A DNA stretch of 64,000 nucleotides from G963668185 sp965237445 (GTDB lineage: Bacteria; Chloroflexota; Dehalococcoidia; Lucifugimonadales; G963668185), in NCBI GenBank assembly GCA_965237445.1, contig OZ250142.1, positions 1,302,001 through 1,366,000 of the forward strand. Reading direction: 5' to 3'. Of this stretch, positions 23,179 through 32,140 are shown piece by piece (position 1 is the stretch's first letter; every line of letters begins with the position of its first letter). Made by a program: the position numbers and the translations under genes. Under the pieces are notes generated by a model, which did not search any database, was not told where the DNA came from, and saw nothing but the letters and a program-made list of their open reading frames with translations.

Positions 23179-25671
23179 TCAGTCGCACTTGGTGTAACCG
23201 CAGTCCAGGCAGCGCACGCACCCCTCCTGGTGGATCAACCGCCCGGAGCATTGGACACACCTTGACCCCGTGATAACGGTCGGCTCTTCGACCCCGTTGG
23301 CTGGGCTTTCAGCTTGAGCAGGTCCTGAGGACGGTGTCAGCCCAAGCTGCATCGCTACGTCTTCACCTGATGCAGGCAGCTTCTCAGCCCCATCCCGTGC
23401 GGCCTCCTGAAGATGCCTGTCCAGCACCAGGGCAATGCCGTCCGGCCCTGAACGCACCAGAGACCCTGCATCCCAAACGGGGCAACAGGTAATCCCACGT
23501 ATCTCATCCACTATGTCCTTGGGCTCGATACCAGACCTCAATGCCAGAGACACTAGCCGCGTAATGGCCTCGGTCTGAGCAGAGTCGCAGCCGCCTGACT
23601 TGCCCACGTTGGCGAACAACTCGAATGGGCGGGACCCTTCGTCGAAGTTAACGGTTACGTACATGTTCCCGTGTCCGGAGCGTACGCGCTCCGTAACGCC
23701 GCCGATCTGTTGTGGCCTGGCCTGCTTGACTCTGATGCTTCCTTGCTGGGCCTCGTCGGCATTCTCGTCGTCGTCAGACCCGGTCTCCAGCACCTGCATG
23801 GACTTCGATCCGTCCCGGTAGACCGTGACCGCCTTGCACCCCAGCTCCCAGGCCAGTTGGTAGGAGTCCCTTACGTCCTGAATCGTGGCGCTGTTTGGAA
23901 GATTGATTGTCTTGGACACGGAGTTGGTCACGTGACCCTGCCACGCAGCCTGCATCCTGACATGTGCTTCCGGACTGATGCCCATAGCAGTTCGGAAGCT
24001 GGACGGGTCGATTCCATGCTCCTCTAGTATCGCTTCGGCCTTCGCGGGATTGTCCGCTACCAGTTCGAGCACCGCCCTTACGTTGTCTGCGTCCCCCAGC
24101 TTCTCCTGGAGCGACTCCCACACCGATGTGGGCGCATCCAGAAGCCTCTGGCTCGTCCCTTCTTGGTCTTCCCACAATACGTTCGACCACCAGGCGATGG
24201 CGAAGTGGGGCTCGATGCCGCTTGAGCAGCCTGCTATGCGGCTGATCGTGCCGGTTGGAGCTATGGTGACCACGCTGGAGTTGCGGACAGGCTTCATTCC
24301 CCGCTGTTTGAGGGCTGAGCCCTCGAACTCAGGGTACGGGCCTCGCTCGTCGGCCAGTCGCGCGGACTCGTCCCATGCGGTGTCGAGTACGTATTCCCCA
24401 AGCCTGTCCGCCAGGGAGAGCGCCTCTTGAGAGTCGTACGGAATGTTCATGCGGAGCAGCATATCTGCCCAGCCCATCACTCCCAGGCCGATTCGGCGAG
24501 TGGCTAGATTCACTTCTCGCAGTTTGGAGAGCGGAAACTCATTGACCTCGATCACGTCGTCTAGGAACCGCACCGAATCACGGACCGTTCTCTTGAGCTC
24601 AGTCCAGTCGACGTCTCCGTCGATAACGTGTCTGTCCAGGTTGATTGAGCCCAGGCAGCAATTGCCGTAGTTCTCCAGGAACTCTTCCCCGCACGGATTG
24701 GACGTTTCAATGCGGCCGAGCTGCGGATTGGGTGCGGTTTCCCACACGCGGTCCATGAAGACCACCCCCGGGTCGCCCGTCTTCCACGCGGACTCGCATA
24801 TCTCGTTCCAGAGCTCAGCGGCAGGGACCGTCTTCTCCACTTGGTCTGTGCGCGGGTTGATCAGGTCCCAGTCGGCGCCTTCCTGAACGGCTCGCATGAA
24901 GTCGTCAGTGACCTGCACGGAGATGTTGAAGTTCTGGATCGCGTCGTCGCCGTCCTTGCAATGTATGAACTCTTGAACGTCAGGATGACTGTCTCTCAAC
25001 TGCCCCATGTGGGCTCCCAGCCGGAACGCCCCTTGGGTGAGAGTTGCGCCCACGGCGGAGTAAAGCCGCATTACTGACACGGGGCCGCACGCTAAGCCGT
25101 GAGTTGTGGAGATCTTGTCCGTCTTTGGCCGCAGCGTTGAGAATCCGAACCCGATGCCGCCGCCCCACTTCTCTATCATGGCCGCATCTGTGGCCGACTC
25201 CATTATGGATGGAAGGGTGTCTTCTGGGGACACGACGAAGCAAGCGGACAGGCAACCCCTGCCCGTGCCTGCGTTCACAAGGGTTGGGGAGTTCGGCAGG
25301 AATTTCAGCCCGGCCAGGAGCCCATAGAAGCGGTCTTCCCACCATTGCCGGGCGTCTTGGCGTTCTCCCTTTGCTACGGCAATGGTAACGCGCCGGATGA
25401 GGTCTTCAGGGGCCTCGATGACATTTCCGCTGTCGTCCTTCAAGAGGTAACGCGTCTCTAGGACAGTGCGGGCGTTATCCGAAAGCTCCAGTGGAGTGTT
25501 GCCGTTGCGGCTCGATGCAGCGGCGTGGCCGTTCCCCGTAACGTCGGCGATCGCAGCCTCCACGGCGCTGTCCGGGACGCCGGCGGACTTGAGCGCCGCA
25601 AGCAACTGCCTCAACGTGTCCTCCGTTGAGATAGAGGTGGAAGTATCGCTGTGGGCGCCTTTGGTCAACAT
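23179..25671 (-). CDS. nrdJ: adenosylcobalamin-dependent class II ribonucleotide reductase
   Basis: 830 residues from ATG 25671 (AGGAG 10 nt upstream); a TTG 17 codons earlier is less likely. Converts ribonucleotides to deoxyribonucleotides using a B12-generated thiyl radical. Motifs: KFLPNSPTLVNAG, GCLSACFVV (redox Cys), SNPCGEEFLENYGNC (active-site Cys and Glu) and APTGTISRIAGCSSGIEPHF. A C-terminal region with GKSGGCDSAQTEAI is followed by a zinc-ribbon tail CVQCSGRLIHQEGCVRCLDC near residues 805-824, as in long NrdJ proteins. nrdR lies immediately upstream on the same strand, so the repressor and its target are linked. No cobalamin riboswitch is evident. Confidence 0.95.
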   Translation of the reverse strand: MLTKGAHSDTSTSISTEDTLRQLLAALKSAGVPDSAVEAAIADVTGNGHAAASSRNGNTPLELSDNARTVLETRYLLKDDSGNVIEAPEDLIRRVTIAVAKGERQDARQWWEDRFYGLLAGLKFLPNSPTLVNAGTGRGCLSACFVVSPEDTLPSIMESATDAAMIEKWGGGIGFGFSTLRPKTDKISTTHGLACGPVSVMRLYSAVGATLTQGAFRLGAHMGQLRDSHPDVQEFIHCKDGDDAIQNFNISVQVTDDFMRAVQEGADWDLINPRTDQVEKTVPAAELWNEICESAWKTGDPGVVFMDRVWETAPNPQLGRIETSNPCGEEFLENYGNCCLGSINLDRHVIDGDVDWTELKRTVRDSVRFLDDVIEVNEFPLSKLREVNLATRRIGLGVMGWADMLLRMNIPYDSQEALSLADRLGEYVLDTAWDESARLADERGPYPEFEGSALKQRGMKPVRNSSVVTIAPTGTISRIAGCSSGIEPHFAIAWWSNVLWEDQEGTSQRLLDAPTSVWESLQEKLGDADNVRAVLELVADNPAKAEAILEEHGIDPSSFRTAMGISPEAHVRMQAAWQGHVTNSVSKTINLPNSATIQDVRDSYQLAWELGCKAVTVYRDGSKSMQVLETGSDDDENADEAQQGSIRVKQARPQQIGGVTERVRSGHGNMYVTVNFDEGSRPFELFANVGKSGGCDSAQTEAITRLVSLALRSGIEPKDIVDEIRGITCCPVWDAGSLVRSGPDGIALVLDRHLQEAARDGAEKLPASGEDVAMQLGLTPSSGPAQAESPANGVEEPTVITGSRCVQCSGRLIHQEGCVRCLDCGYTKCD

Positions 25672-25850
25672 CTTCGACTGGACTCCTGAGTTTCTTTGTA
25701 ATCTCTTTGTATTGCGAATCAACTATTCATTTGGGCCGGTGACAGTCGCGAGGGACTCTTATGGTAGCATGCGCCAGCACACCCGTCCTAGTGTTTTGCC
25801 TAGTGCTTTGAGGGACGGTGCCCGGGCAATGACTGCCTGGAGCATGCCCT

Positions 25851-26408
25851 CTAGGAGGTGTCGCCCTGGGGCGTCCTGGACCGCCTGCTGCGGCCCTTCT
25901 GTGGTAAGAGCGGCTGATCGTCCAGGAACGTAAGCTGGTTCGAGGAAAGCTGCGAGCCTGACTTCGGCTCCATGAGAGCGTCGATCTCCTCGCGGAACGT
26001 TTCAATGTCTTTGAAATCTCGATACACGCTTGCATACCTTATGTAGGCCACGCGGTCCAACGTCCGGAGCCGTTCCATTACCTCTTCGCCAATTGACCGG
26101 CTGGGAATCTCAGCCCGGCCGGAGGCGCCAACATCCGCCTCTATATCGTCGACGATCTTTTGAATCGCCTCAACGGGAAGAGGCCGCTTTGCACAGGCCT
26201 TGGAAAGGCTGTTCCAAAGCTTGCTGCTGTCAAAATCCTCTCGCCGCTCGTCGCTCTTGACGACCTGTATTGTCCTCGCTCGCACGCGTTCGTACGTTGT
26301 GAAACGCCGCTCACAGCTTAGGCATTCACGCCGCCGGCGTACTTCGTCACCTGAATCCCGCGAGTCCACGACTCGTGACTCGCCGTGGCCGCAGAAAGGG
26401 CACTTCAT
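25851..26408 (-). CDS. nrdR: transcriptional repressor of ribonucleotide reductase genes
   Basis: 185 residues. N-terminal zinc ribbon MKCPFCGHGESRVVDSRDS with the second Cys pair in RRRECLSCERRFTTYERV, then an ATP-cone domain (IQVVKSDERREDFDSSKL to VYRDFKDIETFREEID). NrdR senses ATP/dATP and represses ribonucleotide reductase promoters. A C-terminal extension of about 35 residues (SGSQLSSNQLTFLDDQP) is longer than usual. It is 180 bp upstream of nrdJ. No clear NrdR-box pair was found by eye in the gap. Confidence 0.95.
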   Translation of the reverse strand: MKCPFCGHGESRVVDSRDSGDEVRRRRECLSCERRFTTYERVRARTIQVVKSDERREDFDSSKLWNSLSKACAKRPLPVEAIQKIVDDIEADVGASGRAEIPSRSIGEEVMERLRTLDRVAYIRYASVYRDFKDIETFREEIDALMEPKSGSQLSSNQLTFLDDQPLLPQKGRSRRSRTPQGDTS

Positions 26409-27240
26409 ACTACTGCTACAAGGTGTTCCATATCTGAGTCAGACCACTATCCATCGCACAGCTTGAGCAGATTAGCACCACATCTTGGGCTCGTCAAGGC
26501 AGCAAAAGTAGCACCTTGAAGGGGATTGTCTTGCCAGGATTCGTTGGGATCGCCTGCCGCCGCCGGTCCGGCCGAAGTGGTCTTCAGGACCGGGACTTAA
26601 CAATAACAGCCCTCGGATGTCTTTGCGACCCCTCGAAAAAGAGGCGCGCACTAGTCCAGTCTCCGCCAAGATCAGACAACTGTCACAATTCCAGTTCGCA
26701 CTCATTCCGCCGAAGCGCCCGCTTCATGCCACAACACCGAGACCATTGTGAAACGTCTTCACACGCACCAACATCGCATCTCCCTCTCAATGGATCATCT
26801 TGCATATTTCCCCGATGACAACGCTCGCAAGACCATGTACGGCGCGCCCCAAAACCTCCTCTCCCTTGATGGAGACCTTTGCATAGCTGCCGCCTCGGCG
26901 GATGGGCGAGGGTCTCCGGCCCCTTCCCCAGTCTGCTGGGGAAGGCTGGGATGGGGATTCTCTCCAGCGCACAAACGTTGTTCAAAATTCTTCTCAATGA
27001 GAGGACAGTACGTCGTCCCTGGGGAGGTCGAAGGAGCCTGCTTTCGGTCTCTCGAAGGCTGAAGCCGGCCGCATCCAGGCCTGAACGCGTGCACACGAGA
27101 GAACTGGTTTGACACACCATGCGCTATGCCTCATAATAGAACGCATGTGTGCTCTAGGTAAAACATCGCAACGGAGCCTGTCTCAGTATCTCGGCGCAAC
27201 TGCCTCCTCTCCCTTGATGGGAGAGGATTGAGGTGGGTAC
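26409..27240. other. gene-free region with repeats, upstream of the insertion sequence
   Basis: No supported gene. 26409-26854 holds nothing recognisable beyond the nrdR promoter region. 26855-27003 is a MITE-like copy and 27200-27240 is the left part of a copy interrupted by the IS481-type element. Confidence 0.7.
26855..27003. repeat. MITE-like dispersed repeat
   Basis: Left end CTCTCCCTTGATGGAGACCT followed by TTGCATAGCTGCC, intact central hairpin CCTTCCCCAG-TCTG-CTGGGGAAGG, and a decayed right end CAAAATTCTTCTCAATGAGA. Same family as the tandem copies at 22368-23067. Confidence 0.8.
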
Positions 27241-28530
27241 AGACCGGGGAGATAGGTTACACCTGAACCGGGCACATGGGTAACACATTGTGGGATTGTG
27301 GGAACCATTCCACGAGGAGGCAAATGTGTTGCCCTGGAGACAAGCGAGTTCTGAATCTGAGCGATTGGGTCTGATCGAGCGTTACGCCTTGGGAGAGGAG
27401 AGCGTGGCCGAGCTGAGCCGTCAGTTCGGCGTCAGCCGCAAGACCGCCTACAAGATGATCGGCCGCCACAAGGCTGAGGGTGAAGCGGGTCTGCTGGACC
27501 GCAGCAGAGCGCCGCATCACCACCCCAACGCGACACCCCCGGAGCTGGTCGATCGGATCATCGAGATGAAGCGAGGGCATCCGTTGTGGGGGCCCAAGAA
27601 GGTAGTCGGCAGGCTGCGGCTCATAGAGTCTGAGAAGTCGTGGCCGTCGCCCAGTACGGCGGGGGTCATACTGGACCGTGCCGGACTGGTGAAGCGTCGG
27701 CGGCGCAGGCGGCGCAGCGCGCCGTGGGGCGAGCCCTTCTCAGGCGCCAGGAGGCCAAATGACGTGTGGTCGATCGACTTCAAGGGGTGGTTCCGCACCG
27801 CAGACGGGACGCGGATCGACCCTCTGACCGTTCAGGATGCGGCATCGAGGTATCTGCTGGTGTGTGACGGACTTGAGCGGCCCAATGGGCTTGAGGCCAG
27901 GCGCGTACTGGAGCGTGCCTTCCGGGAGTACGGCCTGCCCAGGGCCATCCGCACGGATAACGGCGTGCCGTTCGCCAGCGTGGGGCTTGGCAGCCTCTCG
28001 CCGCTGTCGGTGTGGTGGGTCAAGCTGGGTATCATCCCTGAGCGCATCGAACCCGGACACCCTGAGCAGAACGGTCGCCTTGAGCGGTTGCACCGGACGC
28101 TCAAGGCCGAGACGGCCACGCCTCCGCAGGTCAGCCGAAGGCGGCAGCGTCGTGCCTTCGACCGCTTCAGGCACAGCTACAACAACGAGAGGCCGCACGA
28201 GACGCTCGGGCAGATGCCTCCGGCCAGTCTGTACACGCCGTCGCCGCGAACCCACCCATCGCGTGTCAGTTCGCCGGAGTACGGAGGGGAGGTCACCGTG
28301 CGCAGGGTCCGCAGCAACGGACAGATCAAGTGGAAGGGAGGCCTGCTGTACCTGAGCGAGTCGCTCACAGGCGAACCGGTGGGCCTTGTGCAGCAGGACG
28401 AGCGGACCTGGTCGATACGGTTCGGGCCGCTCATCATCGGAATGCTGGACGACGTGAGCGGCCGGGTCGACAGGACCCCTACAAAAGTGTTACCTATGTC
28501 CCCGGTCTAACTGTTACCCATGTGCCCGGT
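27241..28530 (+). mobile_element. IS481-type insertion sequence with doubled terminal repeats
   Basis: A transposase gene is framed by inverted repeats. Each end holds two related copies of about 20 bp. Left: AGACCGGGGAGATAGGTTAC (27241-27260) and ACCGGGCACATGGGTAACA (27267-27285). Right: TGTTACCTATGTCCCCGGTC (28488-28507) and TGTTACCCATGTGCCCGGT (28512-28530), which are their inverted counterparts in swapped order. Flanks on both sides match the local MITE-like repeat, so the element interrupted a copy. No clear target duplication is visible. Confidence 0.8.
27326..28510 (+). CDS. IS481-family transposase (DDE)
   Basis: 394 residues from GTG 27326, with GAGGAGG five bases upstream. N-terminal HTH (LIERYALGEESVAELSRQFG, VSRKTAYKMIGRHK) is followed by an rve-type DDE integrase core: WSIDFKGWF (first Asp), IRTDNGVPF (second Asp) and GHPEQNGRLERLHRTLK (Glu). 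The sequence RKTAYKMIGR is an IS3/IS481-type DNA-binding helix. The C-terminal 90 residues form a small beta domain. The frame is intact, so the element may be active. Confidence 0.9.
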   Translation: MLPWRQASSESERLGLIERYALGEESVAELSRQFGVSRKTAYKMIGRHKAEGEAGLLDRSRAPHHHPNATPPELVDRIIEMKRGHPLWGPKKVVGRLRLIESEKSWPSPSTAGVILDRAGLVKRRRRRRRSAPWGEPFSGARRPNDVWSIDFKGWFRTADGTRIDPLTVQDAASRYLLVCDGLERPNGLEARRVLERAFREYGLPRAIRTDNGVPFASVGLGSLSPLSVWWVKLGIIPERIEPGHPEQNGRLERLHRTLKAETATPPQVSRRRQRRAFDRFRHSYNNERPHETLGQMPPASLYTPSPRTHPSRVSSPEYGGEVTVRRVRSNGQIKWKGGLLYLSESLTGEPVGLVQQDERTWSIRFGPLIIGMLDDVSGRVDRTPTKVLPMSPV

Positions 28531-28661
28531 CGTACAGTGAGGGTGATCGCGTCAAGCAACCGCATTCGTCGCATGGCCTCATGCCATTTACGATTCCTAC
28601 CGAGCGTATCACCGCAACGAAGGGGAGATCTGATTTATGAAACAGACTCAACAGGAAGAAA

Positions 28662-29708
28662 ATGCCAATGACCGCCGCGTCCCTCGTCGACATTGTGCGA
28701 GAGGAGACCGCAGACGGCAGGCTCATCGTGCGCTTCCTTGTCTCCGCCATGCAGGGCGAACTCAATGACGCCAAGCCTTCGCACCGCCTCAGCGCCGCTC
28801 GCATCCTCGTAAGCATCGGCTTCGATGACGCCCAGACCTTCATAGGCCGCGGCTCACCGGCTAGCCCACCGCGCTCATCGAGGCACGACCGGTACGCTGG
28901 CGGCCACTTCCGCACCGGCCCGGACCCCGAACTGGCAGCCATCGTGCGCCAGGAGACCAACGGCGGACGCGCGGCCGTACGCTTCCTCGTCGATGTCATG
29001 CTTGGGAGCCTGCCAGGCTTCAAGCCCAACCACAGGCTCGCGGCCGCCAGGGAGCTGCTGCGCCAGGGCTTCTACGATGCCGTGGGCGCCGGCAGCCCGC
29101 AGGACACGCTCCCGGTGCCTCAGCCCGAACCTGGTCCCGAGCCCAAGCTCGAAGTGCCCGAAGGCTTCATGATCGCGCCCGAAGGTGACATTATGCCGGA
29201 CGTGTTTAATCGCAATCACGTCATCCGGCCGCAAGAAACGTTGTTTAGCCATCGGGGCTACCGCGACTGGCTGAGACAGAAGAAGGAAGAGGGCCGAACG
29301 ATTCTGAAGCCCGGCTGGTGGCAGGAGGGACTCGAGGAGTTCGTCGATGAAGACGCCCTTACCATGTCGGAGGCAGTACAGGAGGCAGCCGAGGCTCAGG
29401 GCATAACCGTGGCGCCCCACCTGCTCGACTCCGTAAGTCCGGAGCCGGCCTCCGGGGTTGAAGCTGGCCCGCCAGAAGAACTCGGACCCAGACCGGAAGA
29501 ACTCGGACCCAGGCCGGAAGCCGGACCGGGAACATCCAAACCGCAAGAACAAGACCGGCCCCAGGCACTCGTCGAAGAAAGAGACACCGACGTGCCATGG
29601 TCGAAACCCGGCTACTACTACCGCGACGAGCTGAGCGAAACTGAACTCAGAGTTCTCGAAAAGGGCGGCGTCCTTCACTGGGATGCCGTCGCACACCGCT
29701 TCCCCTGA
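28662..29708 (+). CDS. unrecognised protein with two copies of a 50-residue helical repeat
   Basis: 348 residues, not recognised. Residues 8-60 and about 90-140 are two copies of one helical module: IVREETADGRLIVRFLVSAM with HRLSAARILVSIGFDDA, and IVRQETNGGRAAVRFLVDVM with HRLAAARELLRQGFYDA. A Pro/Glu-rich linker follows, then a middle part (NRNHVIRPQETLFSHRGYRD), another Pro-rich stretch with PEELGPR repeated twice, and a C-terminal segment SKPGYYYRDELSETELRVLE. The module resembles helical domains accompanying small terminase-like HTH proteins, but this is a guess. It lies between an insertion sequence and a MITE-like repeat. Confidence 0.6.
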   Translation: MPMTAASLVDIVREETADGRLIVRFLVSAMQGELNDAKPSHRLSAARILVSIGFDDAQTFIGRGSPASPPRSSRHDRYAGGHFRTGPDPELAAIVRQETNGGRAAVRFLVDVMLGSLPGFKPNHRLAAARELLRQGFYDAVGAGSPQDTLPVPQPEPGPEPKLEVPEGFMIAPEGDIMPDVFNRNHVIRPQETLFSHRGYRDWLRQKKEEGRTILKPGWWQEGLEEFVDEDALTMSEAVQEAAEAQGITVAPHLLDSVSPEPASGVEAGPPEELGPRPEELGPRPEAGPGTSKPQEQDRPQALVEERDTDVPWSKPGYYYRDELSETELRVLEKGGVLHWDAVAHRFP

Positions 29709-29850
29709 TAGGAGAACTTTGCCTGACCGCCGCCTGTACGGTTGAAAGAGGCTCTCTGGCTCCTTCCCCAGTCTGCTGGGGAAGGTCGGGATGGGGATTT
29801 TCCCCCGTGCACAGTAATTGTGCAATGCTCCCTGATGCGGTCTGTGCACT
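29700..29850. repeat. MITE-like dispersed repeat
   Basis: CCCCTGATAGGAGAACTTTG, central hairpin CCTTCCCCAG-TCTG-CTGGGGAAGG, and GTGCAATGCTCCCTGATGCG at the right end. The left end overlaps the stop codon region of the preceding gene. Confidence 0.75.
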
Positions 29851-29930
29851 CTTTCCCGGTCACCCCTTGTCCGTCGACGGTGGCCTCGTCTTCCAGTAGC
29901 CACTCACACGCTCGCCAACTTCCACCAATT

Positions 29931-29962
29931 GTCATTTCGAGCGAAGCCGAGAAATCTAAGAG
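29931..29962 (+). repeat. dispersed 31-bp repeat GTCATTTCGAGCG... (copy 1)
   Basis: GTCATTTCGAGCGAAGCCGA followed by GAAATCTAAGAG. The same sequence occurs at 30319-30350 and, inverted, at 46909-46938 and 48041-48070. Similar short repeats are common in environmental genomes; function unknown. Confidence 0.75.
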
Positions 29963-30071
29963 CGTCGTCAAGGGAAATCGCAGTGCCCCGGAACACGTCT
30001 CCGCACCCTGACACCATGCGCGCGCGCCGCTAGGCCTCACAACAACAGCGTCGTCCGACTTCTGGTCCCTT

Positions 30072-30215
30072 CCCACGCTGGTTGCCGTGCGCCACAATGA
30101 GGTACTGCGTGAGTTCTACACGCGCTTGTTGGCATCGGGCAAGCTCAAGAAGGTTGCCCTCACCGCCTGCATGCGCAAGCTGCTGACCATCTTCAAAGCC
30201 ATGCTGCTTGGAAAT
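30072..30215 (+). pseudogene. IS110-family transposase C-terminal fragment (copy 1)
   Basis: In-frame codons encode RHNEVLREFYTRLLASGKLK and KVALTACMRKLLTIFKAML. This is the conserved C-terminus of IS110/IS1111 transposases (FYxRLxAxGKPKKVALxACMRKLLTILNAML). No upstream DEDD catalytic domain remains. Confidence 0.85.
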
Positions 30216-30318
30216 CCCAACATGCTTGACTTCCATAACAGTTGCTGGGCAATGCCGAAGGACTGGGATGGGGTAGGAGCTGCGAGCGCCGAACGTGCCT
30301 CACCAACTTCCACCAATT

Positions 30319-30350
30319 GTCATTTCGAGCGAAGCCGAGAAATCTAAGAG
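30319..30350 (+). repeat. dispersed 31-bp repeat (copy 2)
   Basis: Exact repeat of 29931-29962 within the second 388-bp unit. Confidence 0.75.
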
Positions 30351-30459
30351 CGTCGTCAAGGGAAATCGCAGTGCCCCGGAACACGTCTCCGCACCCTGAC
30401 ACCATGCGCGCGCGCCGCTAGGCATCACAACAGCAGCGTCTTCCGACTTCTGGTCCCTT

Positions 30460-30636
30460 CCCACGCTGGATGCTATGCGCCACAATGAGGTGCTGCGTGA
30501 GTTCTACACGCGCTTGTTGGCATCGGGCAAGCCCAAGAAGGTTGCCCTCACCGCTTGCATGCGCAAGCTGCTGACCATCCTCAACACCATGCTGCTTGGA
30601 AACCCCAACATGGTTGACTTCCATAACAGTTGCTGA
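30460..30636 (+). pseudogene. IS110-family transposase C-terminal fragment (copy 2)
   Basis: Second copy within the tandem duplication, closer to the family consensus: ASGKPKKVALTACMRKLLTI then LNTMLLGN, ending at TGA 30634-30636. No catalytic domain. Confidence 0.85.
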
Positions 30637-30854
30637 GCAAGGCCGAAGGACTGGGATGGGGGTAGGCCGCGAACGCCGAACGTGCCTAATCAATAGTGAA
30701 CAGATACGTTTATCGACTGCCCCTTGCATCGTGAGAACACCAGTGCTAGAATATTCACATGGAAACGCACGTTGCTCGTCCATTGCAGAACGGCCCGATG
30801 AATGGCTTTGCTTTCTTATGGGTCAAGAGCCCGCCGAAGGGGCCATGCCCTCGT

Positions 30855-30978
30855 GTTCCATTTGTGTTCCATTGTTGCCCTGATACAGTTCCATTTAGGT
30901 TCCAAAGGTGTTCCGAAACTGCCCCGCAACTCACCGCCTCCCAGCTACGAAATGGAACAAAATGGAACAAAACGGAAC
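30855..30978. repeat. cluster of GTTCC words followed by inverted GGAAC words
   Basis: Five GTTCC at 30855, 30866, 30888, 30899 and 30910 are followed by three GGAAC at 30954, 30964 and 30974, the latter in a 10-bp register (ATGGAACAAA). Between them lies CCTCCCAGCTACGAAATG, shared with 11918-11935. Could be an array of protein-binding sites or a degenerate mobile element. Confidence 0.5.
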
Positions 30979-31281
30979 ACATTTTTTCAGCAGGAGGCCA
31001 ATCTGTACCTGATAACTTACTGTCGGCGCCTGCTCTTGGGCGCGGCCAGGTCATCCGAAATGCCACCGGAAGCAGGCATGCATCGTTGGAGACGGCCAAT
31101 CCCAGTCACGAAATCCCCCGCACTTATCGTCGCCGTGTGGACTATGCCCATCGCGTTTGCTAACATTCCCGGTGTTGGAAGTGGGTAGCGGTTAGCTTGC
31201 GTTACGGAGTTCGGAAACCGGCGGCCCGGGGACGCAACTTCCAAGACGTTCGTACCGGTGCCCTCGCCTTGGGGGAATGAG

Positions 31282-32100
31282 ATGGCAACTGAAGAGTTCA
31301 ACTTTAAACCCTTCACCCGTCACCAGTTCTATCACAGCCTGACGGATCGGTTCTTGGATATGGTCAACTTGGGGCCGGACCAGAGAATCGTGGACTTGGC
31401 CTGCGGTTCCGGATCGGTCACTTCGCTGATCGTCCGGCGGCTTATAGACGCGCGTGATACGGTCATTATCGCTATCGACCACTCCGCCATCGCTCTGCGC
31501 GACGCAATGGATGATCTCTGTGACGCGCGGGACTCGGCGGTCGAGTTCGTCCAAAGCCGCGTCGAGCAGCTATCTGAGACCTTGAGAGAGCCGGTGGACA
31601 CCGTCGTCTACTGCAATGCGATCCACTACGTTGAGGACAAGGACGCTCTCATCAAAGAGGTTGCCAAGGTAGTGAAGCCGGGCGGCACCTTCGCGTTCAA
31701 CACCTCCTTCTACGATGGGGGCAACCCACCTGAGACGCAGCAGTTCTACAGGAAATGGATGCTGAGAGCGGCGAGGAACCTCCGGCGGGATCATGGCTTG
31801 TCCCCGGTGCGGGCCGAGAGGGTCGAGTCTCGAAAACATCTCACGCCTGAAGAGTACTGTGAGCTGTTGGAGCGCAACGGCTTCAAGGTAGTAAGCCAGA
31901 AGACCGACCGCGTTCTTGTGCCCATCGAGGGCTGGCAGGACATCAGCCGTTTCGAGGACTTCATCCGCGGTGTTATGCCGGGAGTGCCGCTCGACAAAGC
32001 TAGCGACGCGATGGTCAAGGGAGTCCAGGGCGTATTCGAGGAGCTAAACGTCAAGTTCATTCCCAGGAACTGGCTTGACGTGGTGTCCGTCCGGACCTGA
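31282..32100 (+). CDS. class I SAM-dependent methyltransferase
   Basis: 272 residues from ATG 31282, preceded by GGGGGAATGAG. Rossmann methyltransferase: motif I IVDLACGSGSVTSL, motif II VIIAIDHSAIAL, motif IV DTVVYCNAIHYV and motif VI KVVKPGGTFAFNTSF. The C-terminal region with LTPEEYCELLERNGFKVV is typical of ubiquinone/menaquinone-type or small-molecule methyltransferases. Substrate unknown. Preceded by about 1.6 kb of repeat-rich sequence and followed by a MITE; no operon partners. Confidence 0.85.
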   Translation: MATEEFNFKPFTRHQFYHSLTDRFLDMVNLGPDQRIVDLACGSGSVTSLIVRRLIDARDTVIIAIDHSAIALRDAMDDLCDARDSAVEFVQSRVEQLSETLREPVDTVVYCNAIHYVEDKDALIKEVAKVVKPGGTFAFNTSFYDGGNPPETQQFYRKWMLRAARNLRRDHGLSPVRAERVESRKHLTPEEYCELLERNGFKVVSQKTDRVLVPIEGWQDISRFEDFIRGVMPGVPLDKASDAMVKGVQGVFEELNVKFIPRNWLDVVSVRT

Positions 32101-32140
32101 TTCGGCCGAAGGCTGACAGGCTGGCCCTGAGAGACTTCAA

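Larger units (their letters stand above)
29915..30690. repeat. tandem duplication, 388-bp unit
   Basis: Unit 1 is about 29915-30302 and unit 2 about 30303-30690; the offset is 388 measured at GTCATTTCGAGCGAAGCCGA. The units share the dispersed GTCATTTCGAGCG repeat, GCCCCGGAACACGTCTCCGC and an IS110 transposase tail. They differ by scattered substitutions. Confidence 0.88.
29709..31281. other. long gene-free region with transposase relics and repeats
   Basis: Contains a MITE-like copy (29700-29850), two tandem 388-bp units with IS110 transposase tails (29915-30690) and the GTTCC/GGAAC element (30855-30978). No intact gene is supported. Confidence 0.7.

Noticed and set aside
25672..25850. Cobalamin riboswitch or NrdR boxes upstream of nrdJ
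   Set aside because: No conserved B12-box-like core and no paired NrdR-box palindromes recognised by eye.
30759..31188. Overlapping plus-strand frames of 128-134 codons
   Set aside because: Generated by the GTTCC/GGAAC word cluster; two frames give similar repetitive products, typical of repeats rather than genes.
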